From: Haematococcus lacustris
Taxonomy: Eukaryota; Chlorophyta; Chlorophyceae; Chlamydomonadales; Haematococcaceae
Assembly (NCBI GenBank): GCA_030144725.1
Contig: JASKMD010000026.1
Coordinates: forward strand, 15,173,314-15,237,313
Reading direction: 5' to 3'
DNA: 64,000 bases
Shown one piece after another: positions 1-11,000 of the stretch. Each line of letters starts with the position of its first letter. Position 1 is the first letter of the stretch. The translations under genes and the position numbers were made by a program. The notes beneath the pieces were generated by a model. That model saw only the letters and a list, made by a program, of their open reading frames with translations. It had not been told where the DNA came from and made no database searches.

Positions 1-774
1 CTTGCGCTTGGGGCAGTCCTTTGCCAGGTGCCCTTCATCCCCGCAAGTCCAGCAGACCTTGGCACGCCCAAAGCCACCACCTGCATTGCCACCTCCACTG
101 CCAGCACCGCCACTAGTGACTCCCTTGCCACTGCGGCCTCCGTGCCCAGGGTGCATGGACATCACACTCCCATTTAACAACCCTTGACCACCCCCCTTAT
201 CTATCTCCACCTCACAGGTGAGCAGATGAGGCATCACTTTCTGCAGAGTGGGCTCCTCCATGAACTTAATCTGCGTGACCACATGCCTGTACTCAGGTGA
301 CAGCCCCTTGAGCACGAAGGACAGCACATCTGGAAAAGGCTTCCCCGTCAGCTCAATCTTGCCGGCCAGGGCCTCCGCACGGCCCACGTACTGCAGCATC
401 GACTCGGTTGGCTCCTTGCTGAGATCAGCCATCTCCATCACTAGCTGAATGCGACTTGCTGCTGCAGAGCGCTTGAACAGCTCAAGCAAGCGCTTCCACA
501 GCTCCCCAGCAGTCCTGCTCTCCTTCGCGAGTTGCAGAAACTGCGTGGACAAAGCTAGCGAAATGATCGCCTTGGCTTTAGCGTCCTTTCTCGCCTTGGC
601 TCTGGCGTCAGTAACGGTGCTGCTCCCTTCCTCGGAGACAGTCTCTACGCCGTCCTCAACGACGTCCCATAAATCATGAACCACTAAGTAAGCTTGTTGT
701 CGCACGAACCACTCCTCTGAGTTGGCTTCTGTCAACAAGGGTACTATAACTGAGCGCTGACCCTCCGCGGCCAT
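1..774 (-). CDS. Ty1/copia-type Gag polyprotein, 5' part (runs off window)
   Basis: An open frame starts at the ATG at 774 (MAAEGQRSVIVPLL) and stays open to the window edge: 258 residues, no stop. The N-terminal part is a UBN2-type copia Gag fold with SEEWFVRQQAYLVVHDLWDV, then GELWKRLLELF and LQYVGRAEALAGKI. A Gly-rich linker leads to one CCHC zinc knuckle, CWTCGDEGHLAKDC, at residues about 241-254 (CX2CX4HX4C). Gag packages the element RNA; Pol should follow beyond base 1. I found no LTR or primer-binding site in the roughly 250 bp upstream, so this may be a partial copy. Family assignment is firm; activity cannot be judged. Confidence 0.85.
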   Translation of the reverse strand, partial: MAAEGQRSVIVPLLTEANSEEWFVRQQAYLVVHDLWDVVEDGVETVSEEGSSTVTDARAKARKDAKAKAIISLALSTQFLQLAKESRTAGELWKRLLELFKRSAAASRIQLVMEMADLSKEPTESMLQYVGRAEALAGKIELTGKPFPDVLSFVLKGLSPEYRHVVTQIKFMEEPTLQKVMPHLLTCEVEIDKGGGQGLLNGSVMSMHPGHGGRSGKGVTSGGAGSGGGNAGGGFGRAKVCWTCGDEGHLAKDCPKRK

Positions 775-1033
775 GGCTCCGAATGCGCACTGGTCTATCC
801 CTGCTCCCTAGCACAACAGCTAAGTGGGCCCATAACCTGAAAGGAATCACAGATCTTGCATTACAGGAAGGGGCTAAGGAGCAAGTTTAAGAGCAAACTT
901 CAACTTTCACACATGTCAGGTTTCTACCTGCACATACGAAGGTCTGAGGCTGGCTGCCTACAAACACTCATATTCTAACACGCCCGGTCGTCCCCGCGCT
1001 GCTGCTCGCATTACGATCGTCGCTACGCACACC
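775..1033. other. Stretch between Gag start and the DUF6816-like gene
   Basis: This should hold the 5' leader of the Gag element and the promoter and first exon of the plastid gene. I see no recognisable LTR end, tRNA-complementary primer site or coding exon. Confidence 0.3.
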
Positions 1034-4000
1034 TTGCAGTGGTCGGAGGTGGGCAATGGGAGGGAAAGGGCTGAGGCGCAAATCTGCCATGTAATGCAGC
1101 AAGCACGCACAGCTCGACGCCACCATCTCGACTCTCCCAGTCTGCAAGCCCCAATTACCTCTGCCTTCCATGCAGGCTGCATCTCGACGGCTCTTCCAGT
1201 GACAGCAGCCACCTTGGCTCCACAACTGCCGCCCTTCCTGCAAGTGCCTAGTCCAGGCAGCCTGCTTCAAGCATCACCATCGCAGCAGCTGATTTCCAAC
1301 CCTGGCAACAGCTGGGCAATCACAGACGCTGGCCGGCAGCTGTACTATCCCTCCTGGCTGGAGGGCACCTGGGCTGTCAGTGCCTCCTTCCAGGGGGCTG
1401 GCTTTCCTCTGGGCTCACGCTTTATCTCCAAGGCAGTGCCAGGTATTTGTCAGCTTGACACTTGTCACAACCAAAGAGGCCAAAGCTAGGCCACAAGGGT
1501 CTCAATGGCCACCACCAGCTGTTTTGTGCCGCAACAGTGGCATGCCAATGGCCATGCTGCCAAGTGACACCTCAAGCAGGAGGCATGCGTCTGCTCTCTT
1601 GCCCTGAACCAGCAAGCCTGTTAGTCCTACGCTTTGCCTCCGCTTGTGTGGAGCAAGCCATGATGGTCAATCTACTTCATTGGCAAATGTGTGGTGCTAG
1701 TGTTTGAGTCATGCGCCACTAGGCTCATACCAGCTCACATCAGCTCATACCTGCTCATACCAGTGTGTCACTCCGCCACATCACTCTCGCACTTGGAGCA
1801 CAGTAGGTGGCTTCCATAGCTGGAGCACAAGCGGTCTAAGCACAAGCGGTGTAAGCACAAGTGTACATGTACAGCTATCAGCACCTTGGCCCTCAACCTA
1901 GAGCCTTTTTTGCCGTGGAACACTAAGCGAGGACCACTACCAAATGGTGATTAAGTCTGTGTGGAGTTCCCGTTCATGGGCATGGTCACCTACACTATGG
2001 CCTGACCACAAAGGCTATGTGCAGAGTTGGCATAAAAACATGCACTGATTGTGAGCTGATGACAGCTCAACAAAGGGGGGCACACATTACTGTGCCTCAA
2101 CAGCCTGTTGATGCTGCTGCTGCTCCTCGGCATTGGGTGGCTTGTCTCGCACCCGCTTGTGTCCATGCTCAGGATACACCTTGCCCTTGGCTGGCAGAGC
2201 TTCCTCCTTTGGCCAGTAGCACAGCTCCAACGTGCGCCACTTGCTCTCTCCAATGCGCTGCATGTTTAATGCTGCACTGTAGTCCCTGTCCAGCCACGTG
2301 CCTGGCTGTGGTGCTGGCTTTGCCTTGGCAGCCTTGCCCTGCTCAGCCTTGGTGCGCTTGCTGCGCTTGGCTGGCTGGGGAGTGTTGGGCCCTGGCTCTG
2401 AGGCTGCTGGCTGTGTGGCTGCCTGGCTGCTGCATGGGGCCTGTGGGGGCTTGCGGGGGGCCACTACCGGGCACCACATCCGGCCCCGCACTGGCGGGTC
2501 ACACTGCTGGCTCCTGGGCGTAGCAGGCGGTGTTCCACCTGCCCTGCTGGGGGCTTCCAGTCTGCAGGCCTGGTGGCTCTGTGCTTGCTCAGCCTACTCT
2601 CACATGGCTGCTGGCCATTCACTGCTTAGCTGAAGTTGGCTGGCTGGCTGGTTAGACTTATCAGCGCTAGCTGCCACCAGACCTGGACTGCATAGCTAAT
2701 GCATTGCCTCGCTTCCCATGTGCTCTTCAGGCACCCTGAGCTACATTGTGCTGCACAGGCGTGACCAAGGGGTCCATGCTCATGGCGATGGCTGATGTGG
2801 GGGCTGCCCAAGACGTCAATTGCCTCTGGCACATTCGGTTCTTGCGCACGCCCTTAGGAGTAATGGCTGACAGGTGTGCCTGCAGCAGCCATGGACCCAG
2901 AGCCCCGGGGTTGTCCCTGCCGCACATGCAAGCACATGGCCACCTGCACGGGTGCATGGATGCAAGCGCATGGGAGCACGCAAGCATGCAATGCAAGGCC
3001 CATGTGGCAGGTTGTGACGAAGGCATGTGCCGCCCTCCTGTGCCTAGACCCTTCAACGTTCAGCAGCAAGCCGATGCTCTGCTTGGCTATGAGGCCGTGA
3101 AGAGTGTGGAGTATGAACCAGATGTCAACCCTACACGGCTGGTGCGTGCAGCAAGCTAGGAGGGGTGGGCTGGGTGTTGCAATGAGCTGGCTGTTAAGGC
3201 AGAGTGCCGCAACAGTGGCATGCCAATGGCCATGCTGCCAAGTGACACTTCAAGCAGGAGGCATGGGTCTGCAGCCCCTCGTCCCTCACCAGGGCCTCCA
3301 CTAGAGTCTCCCTTGTGCCCGCACTAGGGACCACTCAGGATGGTGTTATGGGTCTGTGTGGAGTTATGTTCCCATGCACATGGCACACGGAGTGATTCAA
3401 AGAGTGATGAATTTAACTCCCAGCAGCCTGTAGCACAGTAGCAACTAGGACTGGCTGAATGGGTGCACCAGCCCAAAGCTCGCCTCTGCCTAGAGTGTTT
3501 GGAGCAGCCTGATGACAGCAAGCTGGCCTAGAGAAGCGACTGCAGGCTCCTGGCGCCCCAGTTGCACAGCCACTGCCACGCTAACAAAGCATATGTATGC
3601 AGGCAGGCAAGCAGGAATGCAGGCAAACATGGCAGGTAGGCAAGCAGTGAGCTCATGCTTGCACTCATGTTGGGCTGGGGTTTGTGTCAAAGGCATGTTT
3701 GTTCCTTGCCCGCTTCATAGACTTGCATGGGACTGGGCAGTGTCCAGCACCTTGACTCTCAACCTTGAGCCTTCATTAGGGCACTTCCTAAGGGCACCTC
3801 CAAAGGGCACCCCCAAGGGCACCTTGAACGGCCTTGGTCCCTTAGCGGCTGAGCAGCCCTTCACCAACATTGCGCCACCCCCTGGGCAGTGTCCAGCACA
3901 GCACGACACCCCACAACCACGCATAGTTACACCACCTCGCCTCACCTCATCGCTTACACAGTGTGCGCGTCTTGCCTGCAGCGAGGACGAGGCAGGGTGG

Positions 4001-4526
4001 GGTAGGATTGTGGGCGTGGGTTGTGCTTATTGCCGTGTGCTCAATGCTGTGGTATGTGGTGACATGCGTGCGCAATGCTGTGGTTGCCCTGGTCCCCCCA
4101 TCTTGATTCCCCTAGTGTATCCAGGCTGACGAAACAGACAGGCAGACATGCGCAACGTCACTGCAGGCGGTGGTTTGGGCCACCCCACGGCGGAACGAGG
4201 GCCCTGCCTCCTATGACATGCGGAAGGCCGAGGTGTTCATCAACAACCGCAGCAGCGACCCCCTGAACGACAGTCCTTGCTCCTGGTCCTGCTCAGAGCT
4301 CTACCGTCAAGTCAGCCAGGCAGCTCGGCAGGGTTCTGTGGGTGATTACCAGGTCATCACCAAGTTCGTGGCAGCCAGTGGGGGTGACGTGTGCGACGCA
4401 GCAGCAGGCGTGGAAGCACAGATGCGTGTAGCAGCCTTCCTGCAGCCGCAGGACGCGCTGTACTTCGAGACGGGTGGCAAGGCTGTGGCGGTGTATGACT
4501 ACCGAATGCAGCTCTCCAGAGTGTAG
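1034..4526 (+). CDS. DUF6816-like plastid protein, 4 exons
   Basis: Exons 1034-1442, 2759-2873, 3048-3141 and 4167-4526 join in phase with GT-AG introns to give about 325 aa. Exon 1 holds YYPSWLEGTWAVSASFQG and PLGSRFISKAVPG; exon 2 MAMADVGA and WHIRFLRTPLGVMADR; exon 3 PFNVQQQADALLGYEAVKSV; exon 4 ends QPQDALYFETGGKAVAVYDY and a stop. This series of blocks is what I recall of the DUF6816 family of cyanobacterial and plastid (thylakoid-lumen type) proteins; the function is unknown. The start is uncertain: the ATG at 1034 gives a plausible organelle-targeting leader, but an upstream exon is possible. Introns 1 and 3 contain mobile-element copies and a shared 62-bp repeat. Confidence 0.65.
1526..1587 (+). 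repeat. 62-bp direct repeat, copy 1
   Basis: Lies in intron 1 of the DUF6816-like gene. It matches 3204-3265 in intron 3 with one mismatch and begins GTGCCGCAACAGTGGCATG. Origin unknown; possibly the end of a dispersed element. Confidence 0.8.
1884..2640 (-). mobile_element. TnpB/Fanzor-like element, type I 3' end (copy F1)
   Basis: Lies in intron 1 of the DUF6816-like gene. The longest open piece (2491-2087) contains RGRMWCPVVAPRK, WLDRDYSAALNMQRIGES and ALPAKGKVYPEHG. DRDxxAALNM is the RuvC-III-type motif, whose second Asp is catalytic in TnpB/Fanzor proteins. Upstream coding sequence (to about 2640) is frameshifted and truncated; no N-terminal half is present. The type I 3' end starts at 1884. 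I could not find a convincing target duplication. A dead, 5'-truncated copy. Confidence 0.65.
3204..3265 (+). repeat. 62-bp direct repeat, copy 2
   Basis: Partner of 1526-1587, in intron 3 of the DUF6816-like gene. The next bases (about 3280-3400) are a strongly diverged type II element end. Confidence 0.8.
3751..3881 (-). mobile_element. Short type I element with 18-bp target duplication (F12)
   Basis: 131 bp between perfect 18-bp direct repeats, CTGGGCAGTGTCCAGCAC, at 3733-3750 and 3882-3899. On the plus strand it begins CTTGACTCTCAACCTTGAGC (the type I 3' end, reversed). It passes directly into AAGGGCACCTCC-type repeats of the element's other end and then 50 bp of unrelated sequence, so the coding middle is missing. 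Lies in intron 3 of the DUF6816-like gene. Confidence 0.8.
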
Positions 4527-5068
4527 GGACACCCTCATATGGGTGGGTGGGTGGGAAGGCAAGGCTGACACTTACTTCTGGTACCAAGTGGGTTGGTGCG
4601 TGGGTGGGTGGGTGAGTCGACAAAACAGCATTCATGATATTGTAACGTCACATTGTTTGCTGGTTCTCACCATTATCGGCAGTAGGAGCACAGTAGGTGG
4701 CTTCAAGCACGACTTGCCAGTGATGGCCCTCTTTTACTTTGGTGAGGCAGTTCCACGGCTGGCAGATGAAGCGATGTAAGCACAAGGTTTTCACCAGGTG
4801 GGAGCGTCCCGTCTACCTTCAGCTGCTTATTAAATCTAGCACTGGTAACTAAACACGTCAGTACCTTCAGTGTCTTCTCTCCAACCACATCCTATGCACG
4901 AAGCATCTGTTGGTCTGAAACCGGGGAACAACAACAAACGGAGCTGGTGTATGTTTTATCAATGTCTTGCTTGTTTTGACGACTGACCGTACCGCATGCC
5001 ACATATGTCATATCACCAATGTCTCGCAGCCTAACATACATGGGTATAATCACCGTGTGCTGACTTTG

Positions 5069-8000
5069 TCACAACGCCTCCCCTTCCTCCACCCCACCCT
5101 CCTCCATCTTCACATCCGGTTCTTCCTTGACCCCCGCAGCCTCCGACGTTTTTACTGGTGCTTTAAGCTGCATGTGCGCCATACCAGCCGCCTTCTCTGC
5201 AGCGGCCTGCTCCAGCGACACCTGGTGACAACCAAGGGACACTGCACCTATGGAGACGAAGGCCCATGTGACGTGCTCACTGAGGCATAAGCACCTAGCA
5301 GCTGTTTGGTAGCAGTCCGGCCCCTGACTATTGAGCGTTACCAGACGTAATTAGTGTGTTGGGAAGATAAGGAGTAAGCGAGGCATTGAAAATGTGCAGA
5401 TACACAGGCCGCAGCGGCCAGTATGCATTGCCCTAGCCATCCAGAGTGCACCACTCTCACCTTTTTCAGCAACGCATCGAACTTGTCATGTGAGTTCTTG
5501 GGCTGCTTGGCCACCCTGTTCCACACCTCCCCCCTGTTGGGCTCCGATTCCACGCACTGAGCCATCACCTGAAAGCATGGGAGTGGGGACCACAAGCTTC
5601 AGAGTGCAGCTCACCTGGTGCAGTCTCTGCAACCCGGGGTTCAAATCCTCATCCCACCCTGACCTGTGTGCACTCACAGCCACAATGCTAACACCGCAGC
5701 ATTCCTGCAACACCCATGACCCATGCCCGGCAACAACACCGCGCTTGCTGGGCCCCACACGACACCATCTTGCTATGCATGGTACACTGATGACAAGACA
5801 AGTGCAGCTGGTGTGTGCGCAACATGTCAGCATGCCATGACCCGGGAGAAGATGCAGGCTATAACCACTTTTACAACGCGTCACAGCTGTTCAATCAGCA
5901 GCTTCACCTGGGCCACCCCCTCAGGCGTGCCGAACTGCAGCTCAAACCGGTACCAGGCCGCCCAGTGGTCACCAATCTTGGGCTCTGACGTCAAGGACCT
6001 GCGCAGAGAAGGCAGACGAGGTGGTGGTGATAAGCCCAGTCCCCTAGCTTGCCTGGTGGTGTGCCAGGTCTGCAGGACAGCTGAGTGGGCCCCTCACCCC
6101 ACCCAATAGACTAGAAGCATCCACAGCCAATGCAAGCAGCTGCAGCATTCCATGTAGTACATGAGGCTCCATCAGCTAGGTCTGGGGCGCCCCAACCAAC
6201 GCCTGCACCACAACAGCTGACGCGCATTGGCTGGAGGCTCTACCAGCAGTTGGCCCTGGCACTCCTCTGCCAGCCCCGCATGCACCGTACCATGGCCACA
6301 GCAGCCACACCGTTGCCCCTCCTAGCTGACAGCATGCCCCGGCCTGGTTATCCAACCCTGCCACACTTCCCCGCTGCCTTGTAGTGCGTGAGGCATGAAA
6401 TAGGCCTGAACGGCTCGGTCGCTGGTCCGTACAACATCTGCTCCCATACAGGTGCACCTACTGCTGCCCCTAGACTTAAACCTCCAAACTCATGTGGGCA
6501 ATCCCTGCTGCCTGAGTGTATGGACCTCAGGTGCTGAGTCCTCATGCTAATGCTCACCCTGACGCTGCCCCCCACTGCCTCACACCTTTTAAACCACATG
6601 CGGGCGTTGTCCACCTTACGGTTGCGCCAGAACAGCTCCGCAATGGTGGCGAGCACATACGGGTCGCTGGCATTCTTCTTTAAGGCATCTGTGCTCTTAG
6701 CCTTCTGGGCAGGTCGGGGCGCCATACGGATGGATTCGGACAGCAGCAGGCCACTGGTGGGGCAATCCTGCACTCAGTTAGCCGGCATCCACCTCCACCA
6801 GGTATCAAGCTCACTGATGCCCACCAGTGTTGCCAGTGCTGCTGCTACTGCTGCTGCTGTGTGCTGCAGCAATGCAAATGCCATGAGCTGCTGCTGCTGC
6901 TGCTGGCCCTGCCGCCTTGCACCCGGAAGCTGCCGTGCCCCCACACCTGCAGGGCCTTGGCCAGCACAGCCTCCGCTGCCTTTTCATTGCCTGCTCGCTG
7001 TTCAGTGCGCACTGCAGCCAGCCACAAGGTGTCCTTCTTGGGGTTACGCAGCCGAGCCTGCACCGCAGCCCCACAACTGGCCACCTGTCAGCTGCAAGCA
7101 CCAGAGGGGCTGGGTGGCCAGGCAGGCTTGCGTGTGCCAGGATAAAAGAGCAGGTGAAAGAATGCATACTACATGAACCGCACTTGTAGTAGAGGATCAC
7201 GCACAAGGCATGCACGGGGCATAAAGTTCGGTGCTTCAGCATACCATGTGTGGCCTCCCACCTGCTCCAGCAGCGCACGAGCCTTGGCCACATTGCCCGC
7301 CCGCTCCTCCAGGGAGGCGGAGGACAGCCACAGCGGCACACTGGCCATGCAGCGCAGCACCCCGGCCCTGCACCACAGCACCAGCATTAGCGCCAGCCTC
7401 CTGATACAGGACCAGGACCAGGACCAGGACCAGGACCAGGACCAGGACCAGGACCAGGACCAGGACCAGGACCAGGACCAGGGGTTCCTGGTTGCCTGGC
7501 CTGGTCTGGACGTGCAACAGTAGCCAGGACCATGGTTCATCACACCCCAACATACTGACCCAGACCCGGTGGTGGTCATGAACACACACAGCAATGAGCA
7601 CAGCCAGTGCACAGCATGGGATGTCAGGGCTGTCCCATGACATCGCACAACCCACCATCACAGATGCCCACCCCTCACATTGAGCTTAGGGCAACAACAG
7701 CAGTGTGACTAAATGGCAGGCAGAGCGGGTGGCCAGGTACCATTGGCTGATGCAACCACCCGGGGTGGTGCTAGGCCTCTCTGTATGGCACATGGGACTG
7801 ACAAAAATCAGCACACCCCACTGGCTGCATGCCCCACACACGCATGTGCGCTAGGACTAGCACACCACTCGCCTGTATGCCGCACGTGCTGCCTCCAACC
7901 GACCCAAGCGCTCCTCCAGCTGCCCCAGCTGAAGGTACAGCTTTTCAAAGGTGGGGAAGCGGCGGATGCCCTCCTCCAGCAGCACCCGCTCCTGCACACA

Positions 8001-11000
8001 CCCAGGAGGAGGAAGGCAGCCTCCACCCTCTCTTCACTGCTGTTTGCCACTGGTGAAAACTTTTGATGCCATCAAGCCTGAGTATGATGGAGCATATGTC
8101 CCATCGCGAATGATGCAGGTGCAGCGTGGGCCATGCTAACTGTTCTAACTGTGCTAACTGCTCATATTCAGGATCTGTCTGTCGTTGTGGCCTATATTAT
8201 GACAGCCAGAAACTCAAGGCAAGATTTGAGCATATGTGGGGTCAGCCAATACCTTATGTAGGTATGCAGGTATGCTGACATGCGGAATAAGCCAACCATG
8301 AACATAGGCCTCATCCTGTGTATCCACCTTGTCCTTCTAGCTAGTCCAAGGTGACCTAGCCAGCAGAGCTGCCAAGGGAGCTGACGCAACCCGTCCCACA
8401 ATCCTTCAACACACCCGTCATAAAACGCCTCACGCGCAGCCAGCCTCCAGCTGCCTGCTCTCCCCTGCCTGCCTCACCTCCGTGTCATTGCCCAGCTGCC
8501 GCTCCACAATCGCGCTCTTCATCCACACGCGGGCATATGACCCCGCGTTGCCCATGCGGGCACGGCTGAGGAGCAGCTTGGCACGCGGCACCTCGTCGTT
8601 CTCAAACTCCAGCTTCACAGCAGCTAGCCAGATCTCTTCGCTGTCTGGGTTGGCTTCAAATGCGCCCTCCAGCACGCGGCGGGCCCCGGGCACGTCATTC
8701 ATCACACGCCAGCGGTGCTTGGCAGCCATGAGCCACAGCACCTCGGCCTGGAGCAGGGTGGGCAGCACAGTGCGATGCAAGGCTGCACAGACCGTCATTT
8801 TAACCTTGGCTGCCTGATAGCAAGTTAACTGCATGTCTGGTCTGGTCTGGTCTGGTCTGGTCTGGTCTGGTCTGGTCTGGTCTGGTCTGGTCTGGTCTGG
8901 TCTGGTCTGGGCAAGTGGATAGCAGGCTGCAGATGTACCGCTAACTTGCCAATGCCAACCAAGCTGGCACTGCTGGGGCTACAGGCTGTTGTGATAAGCG
9001 ACCCTGAGCTGGCCATAGCTAAGGGACATTGGCTCACCTGCGGGCAGTACTTGACCGCACGCATCAGCAGCTCCTCCACCCGGGCAGGCGTGCCGTGCGT
9101 CATCTCAAGCTGAGCAGCAGCCCGCCAGATGGTTTCCTTGCCTGGGAAGTTCTCCAACGCTATGGCGTACAGCACCCTGGACACCTGCACCAGCAGGCCA
9201 CTTGCATATCACTGCATGCACCTGTTCTCTGGTCTACATGCAAGGGGTGAACAGAGCCATGTGATGCACATGGAACCAGCTGTGCAATGTGGTGTTCCCC
9301 AGTGACGCAGCAGGGTATGCGGCAGTGCCATGGAGGCATGCTGGGGTGATGGCAGCCCAGTGACCTCTGCAAGATGAGGGCAGCATGCTTAGGGGTGCAC
9401 GAGCAACATGGGACGGTGCTGTGCTTTAACAGCAGCCATGCAAGGCAAGTTGACATGCAAGTAGTGTGTCAGCACACCTCCACACAAGGCGGGTGCTTCT
9501 TCAGAGCCTCCTCCGCATCTCCCACAAGCGTGGCTTCGCGGTCTTCGTCGTCAATATGGTACAACGCGATGGCTCGCACCAGCGCGCGGCAGGTGGCCAC
9601 CATGTTGGTACGCTCCGCCTGCTCTGCAAAGCCTATCCAGGACTCACGCGTGACAACCACCCCAACGGACTCCAGCGCCTGCAAAGAGTCCACCAGCAAG
9701 CGTGCTTCCAGCAAGCACCACTAGCGAATGACTACTACCAACTGCTCCCACCCAACACATCACTGCCTGTTGCAGTTTGCGCATTGACTTGTACTGCTTC
9801 TCACTCGCATGTCTGCGTCGCTAACTGCCATCCCCTCTCACAACTAAAGTCTTGCCCTGAGCCACCCACCCTGAGGGCACGTGTTACAATCTTGTCTGCC
9901 ATGTCTGCGTTGCCATTTGCTTCCTCCAGCTGCGCTGCTGTCACCCAGATGGACTGCTCTGCAGGCAGCGCCTTGCGAGCGCGGTTCAGCACCTGCAAAA
10001 GCAGGCGCAGGGAGTGAATGCGATGGAATACGCCATCACCAATATGAAGCCACAACTGGGACAGCAACCAGGGCAGCAATCAGTGATGTCACATCAGAGC
10101 CAAATGCATGTGGAGGTGTGACACAGAGCCTACTTCTTACACAAAACCTTAGAAGTTGGTACTGATAGGACCCAGACACAGCCACTAGTTTTCAAAACTG
10201 GCCTTCATGAGTTGCTACTGATAGGACCCAATGATGATTGTTAGTTATCATTAGTACGCCCTATCATGATATCATTACTAATGATAACGAGGGCCCACTG
10301 GCACTAGGCGGCAGGAGGGGAAGAGGGGCAGGGCTAGGAGCAGGGGTGCCTGAGCTCAGGCATCAGGGGACGTCAGTCCCACACACCTTCTTGGCATTGT
10401 CATAGGTTTCCAGCCGGGCCAGCGCCAGCCAGAGGTCCACCTGGTTGGGGCAGCACTCCACCGCCCTGTCCAGCATGACCTGCAGCCACCATCACAGGTC
10501 CCAGTGTAGCTCACAAAGCAGGGCCCACAGAGCATACCCCAGTCCTCCCATCCACATGATCAAACCTGACCTGCCAGTCTCTGTCGCCAGTCTCTGCCCC
10601 ACACCTAGTGACACTGTTGTCCAGACCTTTAAAACAGACAGAGGCAGCAGCAAGAGATGAGACGGATGGGAGATCAAGAGGAACAAGGGGTCAGGGCAGA
10701 AGGGATGAGGGGCAGAAGAGCAGCAGCTGCTGGTCTAGGCCTGGTGCAACTCCAATAGCATCTTGTCCATCTGATCCCTGCTACACAGGTGCTGGATGCC
10801 GCCCCACCTTGGCATCATCCACATCCACCAGCTCGATAGCGGCCTTCCACAGCGACACAGAGTACGGCACCCGTTCCAGAGCCTGAGCAGGGCATGCATG
10901 GGGCAGGCAGGCAAGGCCATACCGCAGCAGGGGCTTGGGACTTAGGAATATGATGAAGATTAGAGTCAAACTAAGTCAAGGCACGGCACCAGTCTGCATT

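Noticed and set aside
775..1033. LTR of the copia element upstream of Gag
   Set aside because: No terminal TG/CA pair, tRNA-complementary site or second copy of the sequence in the window.
2087..2491. TnpB/Fanzor-like ORFs as functional nuclease genes
   Set aside because: Every copy lacks the N-terminal half and RuvC-I, and most are frameshifted; annotated as element relics.
5615..5670. tRNA-like T-arm (GGGGTTCAAATCCTC) in PRPF6 intron 20
   Set aside because: I could not fold a matching acceptor stem, D-arm or anticodon arm; at best a decayed tRNA-derived fragment.
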